This document shows, piece by piece, positions 51,006 through 62,662 of a DNA stretch of 64,000 nt. The translations under genes were made by a program, and so were the position numbers. The DNA comes from Pelomyxa schiedti (taxonomy: Eukaryota > Evosea > Pelobiontida > Pelomyxidae): assembly GCA_020536535.1 (NCBI GenBank), contig JAHLWZ010000562.1, positions 8,498 to 72,497 on the forward strand. The letters run 5' to 3'. The notes under the pieces were generated by a model. It did not search any database. It saw only the letters and a list, made by a program, of their open reading frames with translations, and was not told the origin of the DNA. Every line of letters starts with the position of its first letter. Position 1 is the stretch's first letter.

Positions 51006-53377
51006 ATGACAAACGCCGACAAGACGAACCCTATTTTTAACGTCCTGGAAAGGATTTTCCCTCTTTTTAAGTACAGGAAAGAAAAAACTGTCAAAGTCGA
51101 AAAAACCAGAAAGGAAAACCTCTACAACAGAAAGAAGGACAAACGGTTTGACACAGCCATGAGTGGCTCAACATCATCTGACGAAGAGGTGCATGCAACT
51201 CCTATTGTAATTGTAGCTGGCCCAGACCTTGACACTGGTTGGTACTCAACGGGTTAATAAAGTGATAAGTAATAACTGTACAGTGGATGGAGAAGGGGAT
51301 TTAACCTAAATATCTCAGATTTCACTTCAAAGTCTCATTTACTTGTTGATGGGAAGGAAGCCAGCATAGCCTTTCTGCGGGAATACTTTAGGAATGGAAA
51401 GGTTACACATGAGTCTTACATTTCTCGATTTCTTAAACACACTAGGATGCAGCGAGGGCCGATAAAACTGTCAGAAATAAGCAAGGGTACTTGTCACTCT
51501 CTGGAGTATACTTGAAACAGTTCCTCCATAAGAACAGAGGCGAAGCTGGAGCTGCAACTGTTATACACTATTTCAATGACTCTACAGCTGCGGCCTATGA
51601 CAGGGCAGTTGCAAGTGCTTCAGTGCTGCTAATCAGCACCACTCTGATGCCCACTTGGAGCTTTGTAGAATCCCTGGCTGATAGGGCCAAGAGAATCAAT
51701 CCAACTATCACGGTTATCGCTGGTGGTGTAAGTGTGTACAAGTAAGTAACTGCATCCTATTTCTTTATCGGTATTAAGTCTCCTTCAGGATAGCCAAAGC
51801 AAGGAAGATGCTAGACGCAGGCCTTTTTGAGGCAACTCCCAAGCTGAGGGAGTTCTGGAAGTTTCTTATGAAACCGTACCAATCCAAAATTGACTTTGCA
51901 ATTGCAAGTGTAGCCGGGGAACAGATTTTGTTGACTCTCCTGGACTGTTTGGAGCAGGTATGGATCTGTTTGTACTGGAAGAGAGTAGTCTAACTTCTTT
52001 GTTAAGGGATCTGATGCCTGGAAAACCATGCCAAATGTGATATGGTACGATCCCTCGGTTGGGGATTTTCATATGAATGAGCGTGAGTCCTTCCACATTA
52101 TTAATAACCTTAGTAATGATTCAATTCCGTTAGTTGTGGAAGAAAAGTCTTCAGACTGTGAGGTTGATTGGTCGCGAGAAAAGTGCCCTGAAGGGAGTAT
52201 TTACCCAGTGCAGGCTGGGCAAGGATGCCCATACAAGTAAACTTTTCTGTCGTGACGCTGGGTCTAAATAAAGTTTGAAGGTGTGGCTTTTGCGATTTTG
52301 TTGCTCTAGAACCTGTTGTGTATCGATGCAACACCAATGCTGTCATGAATACTGTGAGAAGCATCCCCTTATACAAAGGGCATAGACGAGTAAGTTTGTC
52401 TTTTTCTTTCCAATCTAAATCATTTAAGGTGTGGTTTACAAATGATAACTTGTTGGTCACACGCTCAGTGGCAGTGAATTTCCTCACAGAACTCATTCGA
52501 CAGGATTTGCACTGTCGGTGGTACTCCTTCTTGAGGTTAGATAGACAGGACATGTTAATCACTACCAACATATCAATTTCAGACTTGACGCTGTTGCCGA
52601 TGCAGAACTGGCCGATTTAATTGCACAGTCGGGTTGTGAAAGGGCCAATTTTGGATTGGAGAGTGGAGATCAAACGATCCTTGACAATATGGAAAAACAT
52701 TGCCGTGTTGAGGTTGTTTTCCATGCCAAATATGTTGTTACTTAATCTCAGCAGGACATTCCACGTGGTATCAATTTCCTCCTGGAACGGAACATAATTG
52801 TGCGTGTATCCGTAATTGTGGGATATCCAGGAGAGACAAAGGAAACGATCATGAAGACAGTGAAACTTGTCAATAGTATCCAAGATACCGGAGTGTTTGA
52901 GGTGAAGGTACGAATTTCCAAGAATGACAAAAAAAAAAGTCGTTTTCGCTCATGCTTTCTTTCCAAAAGGTGTTCCCGCTTGGAATTTTCCCAATGGCGC
53001 CGATTTCGACTCGGCAACAGAGGCAAAGATGGGGACTGCAAGGAATAGGACTTGTGTGGAAACATGACACAATGACATCAACTGAGGCGGCATTCTACGC
53101 CGACAAGTTCGACGACTGGATCAGGCCCACAATTGGCTCCGTCTACTGCGCCGAGAACTGCTTCTTCTTCGACGTTGCAGACCCAGCAGCCAGAAGGACG
53201 GTGATCGTACTCCGAAACATTGTACACTCCGATCATTTTTCCCCCTGCAGTTTGATGGTTTCTTTAACCAAAATGAAACAGCTGAGGAGGCGCTCAAGGG
53301 GAAACAGAGAGGACGGGGATCCAAGGACAGACGAGCAAATCTGGGCAGCCCTTGAGGAAGTTTTGACTGCGAACTAA
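51006..53377 (+). CDS. B12-binding-domain radical SAM protein
   Basis: The ATG at 51006 (MTNADKTN) precedes a basic leader. A cobalamin-binding-like Rossmann segment follows (ASVLLISTTLMPTWSFVESL, ITVIAGGVSVYK). The radical SAM cluster motif is created by splicing: the exon ending GCPYK joins, across a 54-bp intron, to CGFCDF, giving CxxxCxxC for the 4Fe-4S cluster. Later conserved blocks are VWFTNDNLL, CERANFGLESGDQTIL, GINFLLERNI and VIVGYPGETKETI, all typical of the BchE/B12-radical SAM superfamily. The C-terminus is basic and ends TAA 53375-53377. Such enzymes perform difficult methylations or ring formations on unactivated carbons and need low oxygen, which fits an anaerobic host. The substrate is unknown. 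It could be a horizontally acquired bacterial gene that has gained introns. An ATG at about 51162 is an alternative start. Confidence 0.82.
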
Positions 53378-53446
53378 AGTCTCTCCCTCTTTGTTTTAAA
53401 TAGAAATTTTTGGAGATTTGCCTTTGGGTTTTTGTTCTGTTTCCTT

Positions 53447-55561
53447 CTACACATTTTGTTCAGAAGTACTGCTTGGAAGATAATCCTTGGCCAATTGTAA
53501 GAGGTGACCACCAAGTTTTTGTGGTTGCTTGTGTTCTGCAACAAGGGAATAGAACGCATTTGTGAATGACTCCTCCAAAGCTGCCCAGAAGCCACATTCA
53601 GAAAGTGAGCTGGAACCATCAAAATTTTCCTATTGTTAGTGGGGTTCCGCGGTTAGTATTACTGAGAATTTGACTTGAGTCATGCACATACAAATGGGAG
53701 GTTAACGTCGAATGACAGAGGAATAGACTCAGAGTGTTTGTTTACGTATGGCACAATCACCCTTGCCATTGTGTTGGCGATGATGGACAAGTTCGGGTCT
53801 GGGATACTGGTTTCCTGCAGTCTCACGTGCTTGAAATTGGTATCAAAATGCATCAGTACTTGGGGCTTCTCTTTTCTCTTGAGTTTCTGTGCAAGTGTTC
53901 TATTAGGAAAAGGAGGACGGGTGTAAACAGATATTACCAGTTTGTCATATCTGCTTGGGTGCACTGTGCTGATATTAGCACAAAGGTCAACAGTACCGTG
54001 ACAGATCCAAGCTATAGGTGGGGCTGCCCTATAGCTGAGAAGCTGTGCTTTCAAGTTTGTCATGTGGAGGTCGGTCTGGGGGATTCACTTGTAACTAAAA
54101 AGGTGTTGTGTGCTTAATTATTGCGTACCTCTTTCTTGTGTAATTGCTTGCTTGGCCTTCGGAACAGTGTAAACAAACTACCTGTAAATGCAGTTGGTGA
54201 TACTAGTGTGATTGACCGTGTAGGTTACCGTCAAACTGGCCAGCAGCCGACCTGCACATGAGCAAGTCCAACACAAGCCAATTTTGACGGAGAATATCAC
54301 ACTGAATTTCAAACAATCCAACAGAGAATGGCCTAAACATATCAGTGATAGTTGGCACAACCAAGAACAAACCTCGTATATGGAGCTGGTAAGTAAAGAG
54401 TGACTGACACATCCCGCATGCGGAATTGGGAGAGATTAAACCCTTTTCTGCTTTTTCTAATCTCAGTTGTTTCGAGTTCCTCCTCTCTGCGCCTGTCGAT
54501 TATGCCTTTCACCCCTGTGCAATCGATTTCGGAAATAAGACCTTTCCCTAAAAAGTTTGGGTTGGCACCACAGGCGCATAAATGGGGATGCGAACCTACA
54601 ATCCAGTGCAGAAGGGACAACTTCACATCAACCGATTCTGCAGATAAATCAAAGGATGCATCTGGTTTTGAGCTGTCATTTCGAAGAGCGCGCACATCAC
54701 TCACTCTGATCCGCCTCTTCTTCCATAACACAACCACGCTATCGGAAAACTGCAGCTGCGAATTTGTCTGAAATTCGAGATGTTTTCTCACGTGCCTCAC
54801 AACAAAACCTTTTGCCAAGTAGTGTCAGACTTGGGAAAGGGTAATGAAGCCATACCTTGAAACCGAAGAGCATTTGAAGCACTGAGCACAATTGAGGCAG
54901 CAGTAGTTGTAGCGACGAGTGCAAGAACGCCAGAAGCCACTCCAATCCACCATCTCAACAGCGGCCTAGCTAAATAGGTTAAAGCCTGTTACATAAGAAT
55001 ACTTAAAGTGCACATAGATTCAGTTGAAGAGCCAACGAAATTTAAATTGTAACAACACTCTCAAATCAAAGTCAATTTCATTCACATTCACATTCACACA
55101 ACAAAATACCAAGTTTTGCGTCTTCCACGCGGGGTCGCCTCCGTGTCATTGTCCTTCTTGGCGTGTTTGTTTTTGTTCTTTACATCCCGCCCTTTCGCAA
55201 TTTGGGTAGCTTCCGTGGCCAACGGCGAATCGTCGCACGCTGCTGTTGATTTAAATTGCGCGCCGGCAGCCGAATCGCCGTTGGCAGCGCTGGCTCCATC
55301 ACCACCACTGGGACCAATGACGTCATTGCACAGCAACTGCTCGGCCCACGACGTTGCGGAGTGCATGTTGGATGCAACTGCGCTCCTTCGTGAAAAAGAC
55401 GGTGCACTGGCCGAGGCCAAGAGCACCCTTCGTGAAGTGAACGAGGGTGAGGACGAACGCGAGCGTGCTCCCATAATTTGGCGGCGCAGTACGGGGCCCA
55501 CCACACCGACCAGCCCAACGAAGTGCCGACAAGACACACCGCTCCCAGGCACCAACGACAT
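53447..55561 (-). CDS. MDM31/MDM32-like mitochondrial (or mitochondrion-related organelle) inner membrane protein
   Basis: The ATG at 55561-55559 opens an Arg/Ser-rich N-terminus (SRSSSPSFTSRRVLLASASAPSF) compatible with an organelle targeting peptide. After an intron comes a transmembrane segment (WWIGVASGVLALVATTTAASI). MDM31-family landmarks follow: a charged segment with VVVLWKKRRIRVSDVRA, SAESVDVKLSLLHWI, SEIDCTGVKGIIDRR, then PPIAWICHGTVDLCANIS, HFDTNFKHVRLQ and ANTMARVIVPYVNKHSESIPLSFDV, ending FDGSS and FWAALEESFTNAFYSL near the stop at 53449-53447. In yeast, Mdm31 and Mdm32 act in inner-membrane organisation, mtDNA and cardiolipin maintenance. Its presence argues that the cell keeps a mitochondrion or derived organelle. 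It converges with the radical SAM gene with only 69 bp between stops. The joins at 54130-54360 are the least certain. Confidence 0.72.
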
Positions 55562-55691
55562 CCTTGAACAGTTTGATTTCCCGTAACAGATTCAATTCCT
55601 CGTCCGAGATGATAACCAAGAACTGTTCATTATTGGCTTCCATTCAAATACAACAAACTTGACACACGGATTTTAAGAGTTCATACAGTAA

Positions 55692-58600
55692 CTAGAACAG
55701 GGCGAATTTATGGCCAACACTCTTTGACAACCAAGGAGTCTGAGTACCTTTGGACATGGACTGAACAAGAACCATAGTTTCGTCCATGATGTCATTGAAC
55801 GGAGTGCTTGGTGCCGATCTCTCAAGAACTGTGTACTCAGGGGTTAATAGTCCGTGAGAAGAGGGATTCGGAAGGATGAATTGAGTGGGCATTGTGCGCG
55901 TGTGTTGTGGGGATCTGCAAGAGAGAGAAAGAGAGAAAGAATTTCAAATGAGACACACCTTCAAGAAGACAACCGGTGAAGAACCCATGGTTTCTCCGAT
56001 TCGGCAACTTGCATGTATCCCCGGTTGTTTTTCCTTGTGAGTGGTTGGTTGTGAGAAATTTACAATCGAAAAAAGAGGGAAAAGAACCTGGACTTGTGGG
56101 ATAAATAACGATACAACCACTAGGGAAATCTTCCTTTGCCAATTGAGTGGTCGATCCAAATCCTCGCGTCTGTTGAGAAAGGAGTGAGTCACTTGCTGCT
56201 AAGTACAACCAAACTGAATTTACGGGAAGTCAGGAAAAAGAACGGAAAATACCCTCGTTTCATCCTCGTCATCCGATTGACGGCAGGCATCAAGGATGCC
56301 AATCACCAGATCAGAATGCCGCTTTATCCCATCCAAAATGTCTCCAGCCATTGGCGCTTTGTGTTTCATCTTCTCGAAATTGGGTTCCTCAAAAGCAGCT
56401 GGATCCTCAGTCATCAGAAGGAAATTATGTCCTTTCAGTTGCCGCCCATGCCCAGCAAAGTAAAAGATTGTTGCAACCTAATGATGAACGATAAATTCTC
56501 CTGCATGGTGGGCACACTCACACACTGTGTTAGAAATATATCTTTGCACGGTGTGCGGTGATTTGTTGGCTTGGCCTGTACCTTATTTCCTGCTTTTCTT
56601 GTTCCCTTGAGGTTTGACTTGAAATCTTCCAAGTGACACACAAAGTCTTGGAGATTTGGAACATTCATTTGCTGTGTCACTTGGAACTGACACTGATTGC
56701 GCAAAAACTAGAGGTGAAAGAGATTAGAAAGTCAGCGAAAAAAAAACATGAGAACCTGTGCAACAGCCTCTGCGTCATTCAGAGAATTTGAAAGCGGGCA
56801 CTGGCAGTAAGTTGCATTTCCGAGCACAAAAGCAAAGCACTTGTAATTGAGCTCTTCCCCTCCAAGTGCTTTTGCCAGGTCAACCCTGGGAGGCTGATGT
56901 TGTGGTGGTGGAGGCGTTTGGGTGGTCTTTGCGGCAAGGGCTGCTGTCGTTCCGAGAAAAGAGACCCTTGTTGGCGGCTTCAAACACAAAGATGCCCTGG
57001 GGAAGTAAGAACGATGAGGGTGAGGGTGGATTCGTTTGTTGTTGTTGTTTGCTTTTTTTTTAATTGTCCGTCACCTGGAGGAAATGGTCCATCGTCTATT
57101 GCGAGTTGTTGTTGCAGCAGAAGAACTGGAAGAAGAGTTCAAGTTGTTGATGAGTTCTTCCACGATGAACTCGGCGTCACCAAGGATGATACCCAGGGCG
57201 CATAATTGTTGGACGGTGTAGTGTGCAAGAGTTCTGCCACGCAGTTTGTGTGCCTGGATGATCTTCAGGCAGCTCTCTTCAACTCCTTTGGATTTCAGCC
57301 AATTATAAGTTTGTTCTGCATCAGCTGTCTGCAGGTCAAAAGTGAGCGGTGCATTTTCCACTGATGTTGTTAAAGGTGGTGGCAATGGTGGAGATTGGTG
57401 TCGGTGCGGCGACGCAAGAGGCACGTTGTTTGGAGGAGGCACAGTGACTTTGCCAGGTTCCACTGTTTGTTGCATCAAGTGTGGTGGTAATTGTGGTGGA
57501 AGTGGGGCAGGTTGAACTGTGCAGCAGTACTCAGATGTCAAAGGCCTCCAGTCTGTGAGTTTAAAAAGAGTTTGGGCAACACAATTTAGTGGAAAAGCAA
57601 GCCAAGCACTTTGGGGGAATACACAACCACAAAGATCATCTTGTCTTGGAACTGGTGAAAAAACGGTGCAGGGCTTATGCGGAAACATGGGAGGTACTAT
57701 CTTATCTTTCAGTCTTTCCAATTTGGAAAGTTTTTTCTGCAATGAAGAAGATGGGGGAGGGAGTCTTGCCTTCTGAGTCTCCCTCACAAGAGCAAAAAAA
57801 ACTTCATCGACATTTGTGTTCAATTTTGCACTGACCTTTTGTTTTTGTCATGTCATTCAAAGAGAACAGGGATATTTCATGCTTTAGACACAGACCTCAT
57901 AAAAAGGACAATTCAGCTCTCGTGCGAGTTGTTCTCCCTCGGACTTGGAGACCTCTCTTTGTCTGTCCAAGTCAGACTTCGCACCCACCAACACTATTGG
58001 AGGGCTCTTGCAATCTTTAATAGTTCTAATCCGCTCGTAAAGGTACTTTATGTCTGCAAACGATCTTCGGGATGTTATGCTGTACCTATTGTGAAAGTAA
58101 GCAGGTTTCACACTGGTATCATTTCTCATCACCCAAGAGAAAACACCTCAGAGTGTCTAATATATTGATCTCTGAGGAGACTATACCTGTTGTACAGGGA
58201 TTGAGAAATGTGAATTGGGGTTTTTTTTTTTTTTGGAAACGTAACTCTTCCTGGCCGGCTTGGAAAATTCAGTTTGTTAGTTAAGGGAAATACCCCCAAA
58301 GAGATACCTGTATCAATGATGTGAAGTACAAAAACATCATCACCCACTCTAAGTTCTACTCTTATGCAGAGTGAGAAGAAATAATTGAGAACGTGAGCCA
58401 TACCGATACGAATCTTCGACAGTGGGGTCGTACTCTAGAATTGTAAAGAAAAGAAGGTTGGCAGAGACATTTTACCGGAACAAAAGCAATGCTGAATCAT
58501 AAGGTGAACCACACAAAGAAAGAGTTTGGGGAGTAACCTGTACAAATCTGACTGCCATAGCTGTGGTTTGATTATTAAGTATTGAATTCAAGAGAAGCAA

Positions 58601-59792
58601 GAAAGTAGTATTTACCGACCCGACTTTGCTCCAACTGCTCCACTTCCAAGGAGACATATCTTGATTTCTCTGCTGCATTTTTTTTCCTGGAAAACTGGCT
58701 TCGAGAGCAATTTATTCGCAAACAACTCGGCAGGGTTTCCACCTAAATCCAGCAAGAAATCCTGAGGGGTGTGGAATCTCTTTTCCAGATGGTTGCAAAT
58801 TGCCAGGGCACCAAGCTCTCCAATTCCACACTTCTTCAGGATCAATGATTTCAGCAGGTGGTGTGGATTGGCGTCCAAACCAACCGCAATGAAAATGGCC
58901 CCATTATCTGCAAGAAGGAGGTTCTCACTGAGATCAACTTCAGACAGGCTCTTGTTGAACGCCAACATTGATGCGATGACCAAGGCATCATTGGGAAGAA
59001 GGTTGCATCGCTGCAAAGAAAGAAGGGAGAGTGTTCTCGAAGTGATGATAGGTGCCACCAGTTCGCTCAGATGTTTTGTGTTCACACCCACCAAAAGGAG
59101 CTTGTTCAGGAAAAATGCATGTGGTGAAATTGACGAGATCACTTGGTCACAGTTTTGTTGTTGTTGTTGCCCCTCCTCGACAGCCTCTTCTTGTGCACTT
59201 TTGTTGTTCTTGTTGGTGAATTTGGATGCGCTCCTCGATGTTTGGGTTGCAGTCATCAGGGCAGTTTTCGAGGGTCCCCCTTCAATTCTCAGTTCTCCAG
59301 TCACAACGCCAGGAGGAATGACAGAAAGGTATTTCACAGCCAGAGAGTCCTCCAAACTGAATTTACAGCACACTTGACAGCAATATGCAGGCCCCCACCT
59401 CAAAACACAAGATGCGAGTGTATCAAGGATGGTGGCACTGGTTCCGTTGTCTAGATTTAACAGGCAGAAGACTGACTTGTTCGACATCAGCAATGCTTGA
59501 ATCAATTTCTCCTTGCTGCGGTCAACACCCAAAATCCCAATGCTCCCACAAATCGACTCCCTATTTGTTGGTTATTTTTAGTTCAGCTTCTATTGAGGAG
59601 GTATATTAAACCTGGCATTGGAAAGATTGCTTGGAGTATTTGCAGCAATGTAAGGTGACGAAGAAGAAGAGTCCACAATTAAGCTGTACAGAAAATGGTT
59701 GATCAGCGATGTGGTTGACAGTGCTGCTCCCGCTCCTTCTTGAATGTAGCCACCAACCAGTATTGCTTCTGCACTTGAGGAATCCTCCTTGC
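55692..59792 (-). CDS. LRR-Ras GTPase-SAM-caspase-like (C14) fusion protein
   Basis: Reading leftward, the N-terminal part has RNI-like leucine-rich repeats (TLSLLSLQRCNLLPNDALVI, SLSEVDLSENLLLADNG). It leads directly into a Ras-type P-loop (EIKICLLGSGAVGAKS), which appears to carry one extra residue. Short exons supply EYDPTVEDSY, LHIIDTAGQEEYSLLRDQY, VLVGAKSDL (the usual NKxD Asn is Ala) and EVSAK. A Pro-rich linker precedes a SAM domain (WLKSKGVEESCLKII, YTVQQLCALGI). The same frame then passes through an intron into a caspase/metacaspase-like p20 region: KCFAFVLGNATYCQCPL, NSLNDAEAVAQ, the His motif FYFAGHG, the Cys motif GILDACR, then HGFFTGCLLE and NDIMDETMVLV, ending at TAG 55694-55692. 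Both catalytic dyad residues are present. No ATG in frame is found at the left end of the first exon; see the TRAPPC13 entry for a possible fusion. Confidence 0.78.
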
Positions 59793-59842
59793 CTGTGAAT
59801 TTACATATGTATGTGTTGCTTCAGTTGGGCGTGTGATAAATT

Positions 59843-61063
59843 TCATGGAAACCACCCACCAATGTCATCATAGACATTATCAGATCTGTTGGCCTTTCTT
59901 TCCAGAAGAGTGCTGTTTTGCACTCCCATTTCACCCAAAGGCCCACACCACACAGCCCTGACAAGCCCAATATCCACAGCTCGGTTTACCTGTGGTGTTG
60001 GTGAAGTGATAAGGCGGCCATATTTTAAAAATTAAGTCATGACTGAAGATAGTTCCTTATATAAGAAATATATAATACATATATTGATTTGATCAATTAG
60101 CCAGAGGGATGGATTAATGACTTACATCAAACGATGTTGGATCCCTGGGCACCACTGAGAAAAGAAAACTGACTGTCTGCTCTGGTTCCAACCAAATTAA
60201 CTTTTTGAAGGGATTCAAATGCAATCCAGAGTCCTTTATCATCAGAGGAGGTGGGTGTGGTTGCCAGGTTTTAACGAGTGTGGACGAGTAATGCTCATGC
60301 AGATCCATTGAGACAGAGTCAAGAAGCAACGATTTGTGTGATTCATTTTTAATTCCTGCCTCCACAAATAGGGAGGAAGGTGACAGCTCACACACCTAAA
60401 ATTAAAATTTGTTATGAGTGAGGGGCCATATATATTGGCTTGGCAGGAACCTTTGCTGTTACGGAAAGTGCCATTTGGCACTTAAACCTGAACATCTTGG
60501 TGTGACTTCTTCTTGCTTGGCCAGACAAAGCTAAGCACCTCAGAATATAATGCACTGGTTCCTCCAGTGTGAAACTGACAGGAATTACTGAGCCCACTTT
60601 TTTTTTTTTTTTGGAGAAAGAGTCAACACAGAAACAGACTTTACTGGATACATGAACTCAACCAAGCCATTGTTAAAAGAATATATGTATGTATAAACAG
60701 ATAAATACCACCGGGATCCAACAGGGCGATGGAATGGGTGGTCTTTGAAACAATTTTAGGGGTTGCAACGTCAAAATACCCCACATCCACCATGACCTCC
60801 ACATCATGAAGTCGTTCTTCAGTCGAAGTGTTAATCACGTTTATGAGAACCCTCACTTCCTCGCCACAGTAAGCGATGGAAGTGGATTCACAAGGAACCA
60901 CCAGGCTCCCTCCCATAATCCCTGACGCGGACGCCGCTCCATCTCCATCTCCACCACCACACCTTGGTTTCGCGACGGCGTCAACCGAATGTGGAATACA
61001 TGGCGCCACGCAAAACGAAGGTTTTCTAAGTCTAAGAACTTTGATATCCACGATTTCACCCAT
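59843..61063 (-). CDS. TRAPPC13: TRAPPC13-like subunit of the TRAPP trafficking complex
   Basis: The ATG at 61063-61061 begins MGEIVDIKVLRLRKPSF, matching the LxVMRLxKP start of TRAPPC13 (DUF974). Later blocks follow the family order: GGSLVVPC, YCGEEVRVLINVINTS, HYILRCLALSGQARRSH, KMFRFKCQM, LFVEAGIKNESHKSLLLDSVSM, LIWLEPEQTVSFLFSVVP and VDIGLVRAVWCGPLGEMG. TRAPPC13 is an immunoglobulin-like-fold subunit of TRAPP III/II, which are exchange-factor complexes for Rab GTPases. If it ends at the TGA 59845-59843, it lacks the C-terminal third of animal TRAPPC13. Alternatively a 51-bp GT-AG intron (59843-59793) removes this stop and joins it in frame to the LRR-Ras-SAM-caspase gene, whose first exon has no ATG. 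Both readings are open. Internal introns lie near 60680-60600, 60420-60400 and 60115-59991. Confidence 0.75.
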
Positions 61064-61127
61064 GGTGACAACGACACCCCGTTGCGTCCTCCTTTTCAAA
61101 TGATTCGCCCTTCTTTGATTCTTCGTC

Positions 61128-62440
61128 TTGGAGAAAGTACAACGACATCAACTATGTGGTGAGACCAGACCAAGCCATTTGAAGGCGAACCAACCAACAC
61201 GCTGTTCATTGAGAAAACCAAAGATTAAGTCTCGGCACAAGTTGCCGAAGGAAAAGGTGCCGAGGGTGATAAGAGTTGCCGAGGCGTTGTTCGGGCTGGT
61301 GGCGAAGGTTTGCAAGGCTGCGTTGGATGCACGCGACTGCCCATTTGGCTACAACAGGAAATTGGAATGCAAGTCATCCTACTTTGCGTTGCGTTGGAGT
61401 GTGCGGCGATGACTGGTGGTGGTGCCGGCGAGCGCGGGGGAGGTGTGCTTCGTGGATACTGTCCAATAGGAGGAACAGGAATAACCTCAGGGAGTGCTTT
61501 GTGGTTCTGAGAGGTCTCTGTGCCGCGGGGCACCTAGAGGCTGCGAAGTGCCTTGCGGATCCTCACCAACCTGCTGCTGATGATGCTGCCGTCTCTGCTG
61601 AGGTGGCTTATTGACAGTGGCTTGTGAACTCCATCAACACGTTGCTTGCACATGATTGCGTTCAAATAGGCGATGTCAAGCTGGCAGCTTGGATCGTTGA
61701 CAAATTTCGTGTTCCGCTTCCGGATTTAACGAGTGAGCATAGCTTCGATTTCTTGTATATCTGTATGAACAAGAAGGACAACGCTGATAATTGATTTCTT
61801 GCAGAGGCAAAAGCCAAGCCCCCGCGTAAAGTGATAATAGAGGGCCTTTTATCTGCCGAGTGAGGAATATTTCAGTTGCCGACTTCTTGGACAGAACCTT
61901 TCAAATCAATGCGGAAAATTACACAAGTTCTCCTTTTAACTTAAGATTCCTTGCCTACCATTGCTTGGTGATGATTTTTGCACTGCCGCGGAACTTGCTT
62001 CACTTTTACGTTCAAGGTCTTGCTTCATGGTTGATCAGCGTACTGGGACTCACTTTGCCTCGTGTGTGTGGCGAATGTTCGTTCTTTAACTAAGACTCCA
62101 AAAGATTTTGCAAAGGTCCTGGACGAGACTCTCTGAATCTTCCGACGCGGCGATTTTTTCCGGTCAACGATTCAACTTTCATCTTGGATGATGCTGCTGA
62201 AGATGTTCCCTGGCATCACCGTGGACATTTGTAAGGGAACACTTCATGGACACTGTGGCTCTTCGCCATGTCAGAATGCCACCGCGCTGCACGTAGGGGG
62301 AGCATTATGGGACATACTAGACGCAGTTTGTTCATCTGATCAACGCAACTTGCCGGTTGGTTGCTGCGAGGGCTCGTCGTCACTCATTGCTTTTCGTGTT
62401 TCCAGTACGCCAATCAAACAGTGAATTCGCTTCAATCGTG
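61128..62440 (+). pseudogene. Ankyrin-like repeat fragments, probably decayed
   Basis: Short pieces resemble the WL.D.F.L.-type ankyrin-like repeats common in amoebae: VLRGLCAAGHLEAAKCLAD and NTLLAHDCVQIGDVKLAAWIVDKFRVPLPDL at about 61490-61730, and a weaker LASWLISVLGLTLPRV near 62010-62070. The first two are in one frame but separated by a TGA at 61612-61614, and a splice that removes it would be shorter than any intron seen here. A 3' segment (KAKPPRKVIIEGLLSAE) could be a last exon. Another frame (61128-61412) is open but unrecognised. A damaged or multi-frame relic of an ankyrin-like gene is the best description; a living gene with unrecognised introns remains possible. Confidence 0.4.
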
Positions 62441-62662
62441 AGACCATCAGCAGGGGGACCTGGTCTCATCTATCGGCGACTATTTTCGGTGATTTGTTGA
62501 TGTTCCTCACTATTTTTAAAGGCAGAAAATTGGCCGAAACGAGATATTCTTCAAAAAAAAATCTCGAACCAACTCAACTGCTGGTCGCCTCACGAAAGGC
62601 CGCCGTTCACTACAACAACGCCAAAGTCGTCAGATCTCGCAAACGAGCTCGACATCCTCCCA

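Noticed and set aside
55116-55586. A 156-residue rightward open frame
   Set aside because: Antisense to the MDM31-like N-terminal exon. The leftward frame was preferred because it splices in frame to the transmembrane segment.
58769-59377. A 202-residue rightward open frame
   Set aside because: Antisense to the LRR part of the LRR-Ras-SAM-caspase gene; no recognisable domains.
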